Assembly (NCBI RefSeq): GCF_035650855.1
Contig: NZ_DASRGV010000087.1
Location: forward strand, 1 to 8,826
Origin: Actinocrinis sp035650855
GTDB lineage: Bacteria > Actinomycetota > Actinomycetes > Streptomycetales > Catenulisporaceae
Length of the DNA: 8,826 bases
Direction: 5' to 3'
Below are positions 1 through 6,164 of this stretch, piece by piece; position 1 is the first letter of the stretch; each line of letters opens with the position of its first letter. The notes below the pieces were generated by a model. That model was not told the origin of the DNA, made no database searches, and was given only the letters and a program-made list of their open reading frames with translations. The translations under genes and the position numbers were made by a program.

Positions 1-141
1 GTGAACCAGCCGATCCAGGCCTTGGGCCACGAGATGGCCAAGATGCTGATCAGCCTCATCAACGGCGAGCGGCCGTCCTCGTTGATCCTGCCCACCCGGC
101 TTACCGTCCGCGAGTCCGCGCCGATGGTGGGCGACAACTAA
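1..141 (+). CDS. LacI-family transcriptional regulator, C-terminal end (partial)
   Basis: This is an open frame from the first base to a TAA at 139-141, giving 46 residues. The 5' part lies outside the window, and the GTG at position 1 is an internal Val codon by chance, not a start. The segment has the typical end of LacI/GalR effector-binding domains: a Gln-Pro-Ile motif, a helix with a Gly-His-Glu-Met-Ala-Lys-Met-Leu pattern, a Gly-Glu-Arg-Pro turn, and the closing strand LPTRLTVRESA. In the family this part belongs to the periplasmic-binding-like sensor domain that binds a sugar and controls a neighbouring operon. Because it sits directly upstream of, and on the same strand as, two secreted arabinoxylan-type enzymes, it is a reasonable local regulator for them (inference). 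The DNA-binding half cannot be seen, so the family call rests on the C-terminal motif alone. Confidence 0.72.
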   Translation: MNQPIQALGHEMAKMLISLINGERPSSLILPTRLTVRESAPMVGDN

Positions 142-421
142 GCGTACTGAGCCACGCGGCGCGCCGACTCGGCGCGGCTGCCGCTGCAAGTTTCAGGATC
201 AGTCCGACTTATCAGGCTATCCCCTGTAACATTCTCAGATGCGGCCTTGACACACGTAAGGGCCCAGAGTTACCTGATCCTCACCGCTTCACCATGACCG
301 GGTGCCGGACTGGTCAGACTACGGGTACGTCGGCGGCACAACAACCCTGTCTATTCGGGCGCCGTGCCTCCCACTGAGTCGTACCTATTTCGTACTGGCA
401 CCTGATGGGAAGTGACTGTGA
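142..421 (+). promoter_or_regulatory. Intergenic regulatory region upstream of the esterase/GH54 unit
   Basis: This 280-bp gap holds no credible gene. It is visibly less GC-rich than the flanking coding DNA. A consensus -35 box TTGACA is at 247-252, and a weak -10 candidate TTACCT follows at 270-275 after a 17-bp spacer. The -10 match is poor, so the promoter may need help or be misplaced. A ribosome binding site GGGAAG at 407-412 lies nine bases before the ATG at 422. An 8-bp inverted repeat (195-202 with 274-281) brackets the -35 box. No perfect LacI-type operator palindrome was found. Confidence 0.35.
160..176 (+). terminator. Short GC-rich palindrome after the LacI-type gene, possible terminator
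   Basis: Bases 160-167 (CGCGCCGA) and 169-176 (TCGGCGCG) are a perfect inverted repeat around C168, starting 18 bp after the stop codon. As RNA it would form about six G/C pairs with a five-base loop. There is no T tract, as is common in actinomycetes, so it could equally be a stabilising 3' hairpin. Confidence 0.35.
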
Positions 422-1738
422 ATGCAGAGATCTAGACGCTTCTTCGGCCCCGTCGCGGCCGCCGCGGCCCTCATCCTGGCCGCGGGCGGCCTGGTCGTGA
501 GCAGCAACCTCGATCGCGCCGCCGCGGCCTCGGTCGGCGCGCCGATGGCGTCGAGCGCCGGTTGCGGTAGGGCTGCGACGCTGGCCAGCGGGACGCACAC
601 GATCCAAAGCAGCGGGCAGAGCCGCAGCTACATCCTGCGCCTGCCCGCGAACTACGACTCCAGCCACCCCTACCGGCTGGTCTTCGGATTCCACTGGGTC
701 GGCGGCACCGCCAACGACGTGGACTCCGGCGGCACCGACGCCTACAACTGGTCCTACTACGGCCTGCGCCGCCTGGCCGACGCCGCCGGCAACGGCACCA
801 TCTTCGTCGCGCCCCAAGGCATCAACAACGGCTGGGCCAACTCCGGCGGCCAGGACGTCACCTTCGTCGACGACATGCTCAGCCAGTTCGAATCAGGCCT
901 GTGCATCGACACCACCCAGATCTTCTCCTCAGGCTTCAGCTACGGCGGCTCCATGACCTACGCCCTGGCCTGCGCCCGACCCACCGTCTTTCGCGCCGTC
1001 GCCGTGTACTCCGGCGCGAACCTAAGCGGATGCACCCCCGGCACCGGCCCGGTCGCCTACATCGGCCTACACGGCATCCGCGACAACGTCCTACCCATCG
1101 CCAACGGCCGCGCCCTACGCGACACCTTCGTGCGCAACAACCACTGCACCCCGCAGAACCCGCCCGAACCGGCCTACGGCAGCCTCACCCACATCGTCAC
1201 CGCCTACTCCGGCTGCATGAGCGGCTACCCCGTGGTCTGGGCCGCCTTCGACGGAGCCGGCCACGACCCCGGCCCCATCGACGGCAGCACCGGCGACGGC
1301 TGGCACACCTGGACCTCAGGCGTCGTCTGGAACTTCTTCACCCAATTCACCTCCGGCGGAGGCACCGGCAGCCCCTCCGCCTCAGCCTCGGCCAGCGCCT
1401 CGGCGAGCGCCTCGGCCAGCGCGTCGTCTTCGCCGTCGTCCGGCGGCGCGTGCAGCGCCACCTACCAGACGATCAACTCGTGGCAGGGAGGGTTCCAGGG
1501 GCAGGTCACGGTGACCGCCGGAAGCTCGGCGATCAACGGCTGGACGGTGCGCTGGACGCTCGCCTCCGGCCAGACGATCACCCAGGTGTGGAGCGGGACG
1601 CTCAATGCGAGCGGGTCGTCCGTGTCGGTCGGCAACGCCTCCTACAACGGCTCGCTGCAGCCGTCCGGCTCGACCACGTTCGGCTTCCTCGCCAACGGCA
1701 CGCCGTCGACCCCGGCACTGAGCTGCACCAGCCCGTAG
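422..1738 (+). CDS. Secreted feruloyl esterase (CE1-like, fungal type-D-like) with C-terminal CBM2
   Basis: The product has 438 residues. The ATG is the first possible start, because an in-frame TGA lies directly upstream, and GGGAAG sits nine bases before it. Residues 1-36 form a signal peptide (arginines, then an Ala/Leu-rich core). Residues about 46-310 are an alpha/beta-hydrolase of the PHB-depolymerase/feruloyl esterase group. They show an FGFHWVGG strand (88-95, oxyanion region), nucleophile Ser173 in GFSYGG, Asp221 in HGIRD and His281 in DGAGH as the likely triad, plus six cysteines (48, 161, 184, 204, 242, 265). The order of motifs matches fungal type-D feruloyl esterases as I remember them. 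A Ser/Ala linker (312-341) leads to a CBM2 (342-437) with Cys344/Cys435 and Trp354, Trp374 and Trp390. The predicted role is release of ferulate from arabinoxylan outside the cell while bound to cellulose. It is probably co-transcribed with the GH54 gene 36 bp downstream. The exact ester substrate is inferred. Confidence 0.82.
   Translation: MQRSRRFFGPVAAAAALILAAGGLVVSSNLDRAAAASVGAPMASSAGCGRAATLASGTHTIQSSGQSRSYILRLPANYDSSHPYRLVFGFHWVGGTANDVDSGGTDAYNWSYYGLRRLADAAGNGTIFVAPQGINNGWANSGGQDVTFVDDMLSQFESGLCIDTTQIFSSGFSYGGSMTYALACARPTVFRAVAVYSGANLSGCTPGTGPVAYIGLHGIRDNVLPIANGRALRDTFVRNNHCTPQNPPEPAYGSLTHIVTAYSGCMSGYPVVWAAFDGAGHDPGPIDGSTGDGWHTWTSGVVWNFFTQFTSGGGTGSPSASASASASASASASASSSPSSGGACSATYQTINSWQGGFQGQVTVTAGSSAINGWTVRWTLASGQTITQVWSGTLNASGSSVSVGNASYNGSLQPSGSTTFGFLANGTPSTPALSCTSP
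1385..1420 (+). repeat. Three tandem 12-bp units in the Ser/Ala linker
   Basis: The unit GCCTCGGCSAGC occurs three times in a row (1385-1396, 1397-1408, 1409-1420) and differs only at one C/G position. It encodes Ala-Ser-Ala-Ser blocks of the interdomain linker and probably expands and contracts by replication slippage. It is a coding microrepeat, not a CRISPR or mobile repeat. Confidence 0.8.
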
Positions 1739-1774
1739 TCCGCTGACCACCTCGATTATCCCGCAGGAGACTTC

Positions 1775-3268
1775 GTGAGACTCCCCCATCGCAGACCGTG
1801 GCTGGCGGCCGCAAGCGCGATCGCGATCGCCGCCACCGGGCTGACCGTGACCGCCGTGACCTCGGCGCAGGCCGCGGCCGGCTGTCAGGTCTCTTACACC
1901 GTGTCCAGCCAATGGCCCGGCGGCTTCGGCGCCAACGTGTCCATCACCAACCTCGGCAGCCCGATCAGCAGTTGGAACCTGGCCTGGGCCTTCGGCGCCG
2001 GACAGAGCATCACCCAGCTGTGGAACGGCACTTACACCCAGTCCGGCGGCAACGTCACCGTCACCAACGTCTCGTACAACGGGTCGATCGGAACCGGCGG
2101 CAACACCAGCTTCGGCTTCAACGGCTCCTGGAACGGCAGCAACCCGGTCCCAACCGCATTCACGCTCAACGGCACGCTGTGCACCGGCGGCGTGAGCAGC
2201 GGCACACCGACGCCCACGGCCACCGCGACCGCGAGCGCCACACCGTCGGCTTCACCGTCGACCTCGGCGTCCTCCTCGCCGTCCGCGTCGCCGACCGGGA
2301 CGCCGCCCCCGCCCAGCCTGCCGTGCGACATCTACGCTGCGGGCGGCACCCCTTGTATTGCGGCGCACTCGACGACCCGGGCGTTGTACGCGTCTTACAA
2401 CGGCCCGCTCTACCAAGTTCAGCGCGCTTCCGACAAGAGCTACCTGAACATCGGCCTGATCAGCGCGGGCGGGGTGGTCAACGCCGGCCCGCAGGCCTCC
2501 TTCTGCTCGGGCACCACGTGCACCATCACCAAGATCTACGACCAGTCCCCGCAGCACAATGATCTGCCGGTCTCCTGGGGCGGCTTCTGGAAGGGCCCCG
2601 GCCCGAACGGAGCCGACGTCGGCGCGAACGCGACGGCGCTGCCGCTGACGATCGGCGGCCACAGCGCGTACGGCGTCAAGGTCACCCCCGGCGTCGGCTA
2701 TCGCGTCGACAACGCGAAGGCGGCTCCGACCGGCTCGCAGCCCGAGGGCATCTACATGGTCACCTCGTCCAACAACGTCAACCAGTACTGCTGCTTCGAC
2801 TACGGCAGCGGCGAGAACGACCACGCGGACGACGGCAACGCCACCATGAACGCGATCTACTGGGGCACCGCCTGCTGGTTCGGCGGCTGCGTAGGCTCCG
2901 GCCCGTGGGTGGGCGCGGACCTGGAGAACGGCATGTTCTTCAGCACCCAGGGCTCCCAGAAGAACCCGAACTACCAGGGCGTGCACTACTCGTACGTGTC
3001 CGCCTGGGAGAAGAACAACGGGACGAGCAACTTCACCCTGAAATACGGCAACGCCCAAAGCGGAGGCCTGACGACACCGTTCAGCGGGCCGCTGCCCAAC
3101 GGCTACTCCCCGATGAAGGTGCAGTCCTCGCTTGAGCTGGGCACCGGCGGAGACAACAGCGTCAGCGACTACGGCGAGTTCTTCGAGGGCGCCATCACCG
3201 CCGGCTATCCCTCCGACAGCACCGAGAACGCGGTCCAGGCGAGCATCGTCTCGGCCGGATATCAGTAA
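1775..3268 (+). CDS. Secreted GH54 alpha-L-arabinofuranosidase with N-terminal CBM2
   Basis: The product has 497 residues. It starts at a GTG with AGGAGA at 1765-1770. Residues 1-35 are a signal peptide ending in an Ala-rich cleavage site. Residues 36-137 are a CBM2 (Cys37/Cys136; Trp47, Trp67, Trp83). Residues 141-180 are a Thr/Ser/Ala/Pro linker. Residues 182-497 are a complete GH54 catalytic domain. Compared with the well-studied Aspergillus AbfB (residue numbers from memory), nucleophile Glu221 corresponds to Glu384 (ADLENG) and acid/base Asp297 to Asp460 (GTGGDN). The cysteine pairs fall at 184/194, 244/249 and adjacent 339/340, all with one constant offset of 163. The enzyme would remove arabinofuranosyl side chains from arabinoxylan or arabinan outside the cell. 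The fungal CBM42 arabinose-binding module is absent; the protein ends with the catalytic domain. It follows the feruloyl esterase by 36 bp, so it is the second gene of the unit. Confidence 0.92.
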   Translation: MRLPHRRPWLAAASAIAIAATGLTVTAVTSAQAAAGCQVSYTVSSQWPGGFGANVSITNLGSPISSWNLAWAFGAGQSITQLWNGTYTQSGGNVTVTNVSYNGSIGTGGNTSFGFNGSWNGSNPVPTAFTLNGTLCTGGVSSGTPTPTATATASATPSASPSTSASSSPSASPTGTPPPPSLPCDIYAAGGTPCIAAHSTTRALYASYNGPLYQVQRASDKSYLNIGLISAGGVVNAGPQASFCSGTTCTITKIYDQSPQHNDLPVSWGGFWKGPGPNGADVGANATALPLTIGGHSAYGVKVTPGVGYRVDNAKAAPTGSQPEGIYMVTSSNNVNQYCCFDYGSGENDHADDGNATMNAIYWGTACWFGGCVGSGPWVGADLENGMFFSTQGSQKNPNYQGVHYSYVSAWEKNNGTSNFTLKYGNAQSGGLTTPFSGPLPNGYSPMKVQSSLELGTGGDNSVSDYGEFFEGAITAGYPSDSTENAVQASIVSAGYQ

Positions 3269-3330
3269 CCCCGCCGTCTACGGGTTCTGCGACGGGTCGG
3301 CTACTGCCGTCAGGGGACCCCGGGGTCGTA

Positions 3331-3378
3331 AACGGGCTCGCCGTCGGGGCGCAACCGCGCCCCGACGGCGAGCCCGTT
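3331..3378. terminator. Bidirectional terminator: perfect 22-bp stem, 4-base loop
   Basis: Bases 3331-3352 are exactly complementary to 3357-3378, with loop AACC. The hairpin lies 62 bp after the GH54 stop on the + strand and 19 bp after the alcohol dehydrogenase stop on the - strand. It is therefore well placed to end both convergent transcripts. There is no long T run on either side. The stem is very stable (17 of 22 pairs G/C). Confidence 0.85.
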
Positions 3379-3397
3379 GTGCGGAGGGGGTTACCTG

Positions 3398-4417
3398 TCA
3401 GAACTGGAAGACCAGCCGGGCCGGGACCCGTCCGGAGAGCACCTCCTCGAAGCAGTCGTTGACCTCGATCAGCTTGCGCGGCTGCGCGATGACCTCGGTG
3501 CGGCCGGCCGCGTGCAGGTCGAAGACCTCCTGCAGGTCCTTACGGGTGCCCACGATCGAGCCGATGATCGACTTGCCGCTGAGCACGGTATCGAAGATCG
3601 GGACGGTCATGGCGTCGTCGGCGGGCAGCGCCACGCACACCAGCCGGCCGCCGCGCCGCAGCGACCCGTAGGCCTGCTCGAAGGCGCGCGGGGAGACCGC
3701 GAGCGAGATCGCGACGTCCGCGCCGCCGAGCGCGCGGATCGCCTCGACCGGGTCGGTGGTGCGGGCGTTGACGACCTCGTCGGCGCCCAGCTGCCTGGCC
3801 AGGTCCAGCTTCGCGTCCTCGAGGTCGACCGCGATGACCCGGCCGCCGAAGATCTTCGCGTACTGCAATGCGAGGTGGCCCAGGCCGCCGATGCCGACGA
3901 TGACCGCGGTCTCGCCGGGGCGCAGGTTCGAGACCTTCACCGCCTTGTACGTGGTGACTCCGGCGCAGGTGAGCGGCGCCGCGTCGAACGACGAGACGGC
4001 GTCAGGCACGGTCACGACGTAGCGGTCGTCGGCGACCGCGTACTCGGCGTACGCGCCGTTGACCGAGTAGCCGCTGTTCTGCTGGGACTCGCACAGCGTC
4101 TCCCAGCCGCTCAGGCAGTACGAGCAGGTGCCGCAGGCCGAGCCGAGCCAGGCGATCGCGACGCGTTGCCCGACCCGATGCACCGAGGCTCCGGGGCCGA
4201 GCGCCTCGATGACGCCGACTCCCTCGTGGCCGGGAATGAAGGGCGCGGTCGGCTTGACCGGCCAGTCGCCGTGCGCGGCGTGGATGTCGGTGTGGCACAG
4301 CCCCGAGGCCTCCATGCGCACCAGGACTTGGCCGGGGCCGGGCTCGGGAACGGGCAGCTGCTGGATCTCCAGCTTCGCGCCGAGCGTCGGGACCACGGCC
4401 GCCTGCATCGTCTTCAT
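3398..4417 (-). CDS. adhP: Zinc-dependent NAD alcohol dehydrogenase (AdhP/AdhA-like)
   Basis: The product is a 339-residue medium-chain dehydrogenase, a normal length for the bacterial AdhP type. It oxidises primary alcohols such as ethanol to aldehydes in the cytoplasm. Catalytic zinc ligands are Cys41 (GLCHTD), His64 (GHEGVG) and Cys151. Structural zinc cysteines are 95, 98, 101 and 109. The Rossmann motif GIGGLG is at 175-180, and Asp198 at the end of the second strand favours NAD over NADP. The start at 4417 (MKTMQ) has a GGAG at 4426-4429, eight bases upstream. The frame stays open further upstream, but only as a shadow inside the preceding gene. It is the last gene of a probable operon behind the aldehyde dehydrogenase (89-bp gap), which would take its product. 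The gene symbol is by family resemblance; substrate preference is not visible. Confidence 0.9.
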   Translation of the reverse strand: MKTMQAAVVPTLGAKLEIQQLPVPEPGPGQVLVRMEASGLCHTDIHAAHGDWPVKPTAPFIPGHEGVGVIEALGPGASVHRVGQRVAIAWLGSACGTCSYCLSGWETLCESQQNSGYSVNGAYAEYAVADDRYVVTVPDAVSSFDAAPLTCAGVTTYKAVKVSNLRPGETAVIVGIGGLGHLALQYAKIFGGRVIAVDLEDAKLDLARQLGADEVVNARTTDPVEAIRALGGADVAISLAVSPRAFEQAYGSLRRGGRLVCVALPADDAMTVPIFDTVLSGKSIIGSIVGTRKDLQEVFDLHAAGRTEVIAQPRKLIEVNDCFEEVLSGRVPARLVFQF

Positions 4418-4459
4418 GGGTTGATCTCCGTTTCGGATCGGGCGCCTGGCCGGGTGGGC

Positions 4460-4500
4460 GCCCGGGCGGCGCCGGGTCAGGCCGGCGGCGCCGCCCGGGC
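4460..4500 (-). terminator. Intercistronic 14-bp hairpin between aldehyde and alcohol dehydrogenase genes
   Basis: Bases 4460-4473 are fully complementary to 4487-4500 (13-base loop), starting seven bases after the aldehyde dehydrogenase stop. All 14 pairs are G/C. It could be a partial terminator or a 3'-end stabiliser that sets the ratio of the two dehydrogenases. The alcohol dehydrogenase ribosome binding site lies downstream and outside the stem. Confidence 0.6.
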
Positions 4501-4506
4501 CGCTGC

Positions 4507-6027
4507 TCAGAACAGCCCGAGGGGGTTTTCGCTGTAGCTGACCAGGAGGTTCTTGGTCTGGCTGTAGTGCTCGAGCATCATCTGGTGGGTCTCGCGGCCG
4601 ATCCCGGAGATCTTGTAGCCGCCGAAGGCCGCGCCGGCCGGGTACTGGTGGTAGCAGTTGGTCCACACCCGCCCGGCCTTGATCGCCCGGCCCATCCGGT
4701 AGGCCAGCGCGCCGTCGCGGGTCCACACCCCGGCGCCGAGCCCGTAGAGGGTGTCGTTCGCGATGCGCACCGCATCGGCCTCGTCCTTGAACGTGGTGAC
4801 CGCGAGCACGGGCCCGAAGATCTCCTCCTGGAACACCCGCATCTTGTTCTCGCCCTTGAGCACGGTCGGCTCGTAGAAGTAGCCGTCCGCGAACTCGCCG
4901 CCGACCTGGGCCCGCTTGCCGCCGATGAGGACTTCGGCGCCTTCCGCCCTGCCGATGTCGACGTAGGAGGCGATCTTCTCGATCTGCTGGGCGGAGACCT
5001 GCGGGCCCATCATCGTCTCGGTGTCCAGCGGGTCGCCCTGCACGATGCGCCCGACGCGCTCGATGGCGCGCTCCATGAAGCGCTCGTAGACGCTCTCCTG
5101 GATCAGCGCGCGCGAGGGACAGGTGCACACCTCGCCCTTGTTGAACGCGTAGAGCACGAGGCCCTCGATCGCCTTGTCCAGGAACGCGTCGTCCTTGGCC
5201 ATCACGTCGGCGAAGAACACGTTCGGGCTCTTGCCGCCCAGCTCCAGGGTCACCGGGATGATGTTCTGCGCGGCGTACTGCATGATCAGCCGGCCGGTCG
5301 TGGTCTCGCCGGTGAAGGCGACCTTCGCGATGCGGGGGCTGGTGGCCAGCGCCTGGCCGATCTTCCCGCCGGGGCCGTTGACGATGTTGAGCACGCCGGG
5401 TGGCAGCAGGTCGCCGACCGCCTCGGCCAGCTTCAGGATCGACCAGGGGGTCGGGGATGCGGGCTTGAGCACCGAGCAGTTGCCGGCCGCCAGCGCCGGA
5501 GCCAGCTTCCAGGCCGCCATCAGCAGCGGGAAGTTGAACGGGATGATCTGCCCGACCACCCCGAGCGGCTCGTGGAAGTGATACGAGATCAGGTCCTCGG
5601 CGATTTCCGTGATGGTGCTCTCGCGCGAGCGCACGGCCGCCGCGAAGTACCGGAAGTGGTCCGCGGCCAGCGGGACGTCAGCGGCCAGCGTCTCACGCAC
5701 CGGCTTGCCGTTCTCCCAGCTCTCGGCCACCGCCAACTCCTCGCGGTGCGCATCGATCGCGTCCGCGACGGCGTTGAGCACGGCGGCGCGGGCCGCGGCG
5801 CTCTCACGCCCCCACTCCTCAGCCGCCGCGTGCGCCGCGTCCAGCGCCGACTCCACGTCCGCCGGGCTGGAGTCGGCTACCTCGCAGATCGGCTTGGCCG
5901 TCGCGGGGCTCAGGTTCGTCCGGTACTTGCCGGCGATCGGGGCGATCCACTTGCCCCCGATGTAGTTCTCGTAGCGGGGATTCACCGAGACCACGCTGTC
6001 CCGGTGTCCGGGCGGCGCGTACTTCAT
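4507..6027 (-). CDS. Aldehyde dehydrogenase, acetaldehyde type (ExaC/AcoD/AldB-like)
   Basis: The product is 506 residues and full length for the NAD-dependent ALDH superfamily. It oxidises acetaldehyde or similar aldehydes to the acid in the cytoplasm. Visible hallmarks are the oxyanion Asn165 in PFNFP, cofactor-binding Lys188 in LKPASP, FTGETTTG (238-245), general base Glu262 in LELGGKSP, catalytic Cys301 in GEVCTCPSR, and Glu402 in EEIFGP. The GEVCTCPSR cysteine block and the C-terminal ending NPLGLF are typical of the acetaldehyde dehydrogenase subgroup. The ATG at 6027 has GGGGA at 6034-6038. The gene lies downstream of a GAF regulator on the same strand (137-bp gap) and upstream of the alcohol dehydrogenase. 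Together the two enzymes convert an alcohol to its acid. In many actinomycetes such a gene is followed by a DUF779 gene (family knowledge from memory), which is absent here. Confidence 0.92.
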   Translation of the reverse strand: MKYAPPGHRDSVVSVNPRYENYIGGKWIAPIAGKYRTNLSPATAKPICEVADSSPADVESALDAAHAAAEEWGRESAAARAAVLNAVADAIDAHREELAVAESWENGKPVRETLAADVPLAADHFRYFAAAVRSRESTITEIAEDLISYHFHEPLGVVGQIIPFNFPLLMAAWKLAPALAAGNCSVLKPASPTPWSILKLAEAVGDLLPPGVLNIVNGPGGKIGQALATSPRIAKVAFTGETTTGRLIMQYAAQNIIPVTLELGGKSPNVFFADVMAKDDAFLDKAIEGLVLYAFNKGEVCTCPSRALIQESVYERFMERAIERVGRIVQGDPLDTETMMGPQVSAQQIEKIASYVDIGRAEGAEVLIGGKRAQVGGEFADGYFYEPTVLKGENKMRVFQEEIFGPVLAVTTFKDEADAVRIANDTLYGLGAGVWTRDGALAYRMGRAIKAGRVWTNCYHQYPAGAAFGGYKISGIGRETHQMMLEHYSQTKNLLVSYSENPLGLF

Positions 6028-6061
6028 AGCCGTCCCCTTTCGCTCTCGTCTGAAGTCGCCG

Positions 6062-6096
6062 GTCCGGGTTCGGCGCGGTTGGGCGGGTTCCCGGAC
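6062..6096 (-). other. Leader hairpin candidate upstream of the aldehyde dehydrogenase
   Basis: GTCCGGG (6062-6068) pairs perfectly with CCCGGAC (6090-6096) across a 21-base loop. If transcription starts near 6100, this lies in the 5' leader of the dehydrogenase mRNA. If the regulator transcript reads through, it could act as its 3' hairpin. The stem is short, so the role is open. Confidence 0.25.
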
Positions 6097-6119
6097 TCGA
6101 TCTCGACGTTAGGAGCGGC

Positions 6120-6139
6120 ACCGTTGCCATACCGTTGCC
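6120..6139 (-). promoter_or_regulatory. 11-bp-phased direct repeat, candidate operator of the dehydrogenase operon
   Basis: The 9-bp element ACCGTTGCC occurs at 6120-6128 and again, exactly, at 6131-6139 (GGCAACGGT on the - strand). The two copies are one helical turn apart. They lie 93-112 bp upstream of the aldehyde dehydrogenase ATG and just after the regulator's stop. The spacing suits two monomers of a winged-helix regulator on one DNA face. The GAF regulator next door is the obvious candidate ligand (inference). A possible -10 TAACGT (6106-6111, - strand) lies just downstream with no good -35, which would fit an activator-dependent promoter. Confidence 0.45.
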
Positions 6140-6164
6140 GTCGGCTGGCGGCGGTCGGCGCAGG

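Noticed and set aside
380..395. CGTAC repeated with 11-bp period before the esterase start
   Set aside because: The five-base repeat is too short to support as an operator without conservation data.
1385..1420. Tandem 12-bp repeats considered as a CRISPR or mobile-element footprint
   Set aside because: Units are contiguous without spacers, in frame, and encode a Ser/Ala linker of a kind common in secreted actinomycete enzymes.
901..1746. 281-codon frame within the esterase gene
   Set aside because: It is an Arg/His/Leu-rich out-of-frame shadow. The esterase frame has the full catalytic triad and CBM2.
2252..3058. 268-codon - strand frame opposite the GH54 gene
   Set aside because: Val/Ala/Arg/Gly-rich antisense shadow with no motif.
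4418..5128. N-terminal extension of the alcohol dehydrogenase frame
   Set aside because: The extra residues come from the wrong frame inside the aldehyde dehydrogenase gene. The real start at 4417 has a good ribosome binding site and begins at the usual point of the family.
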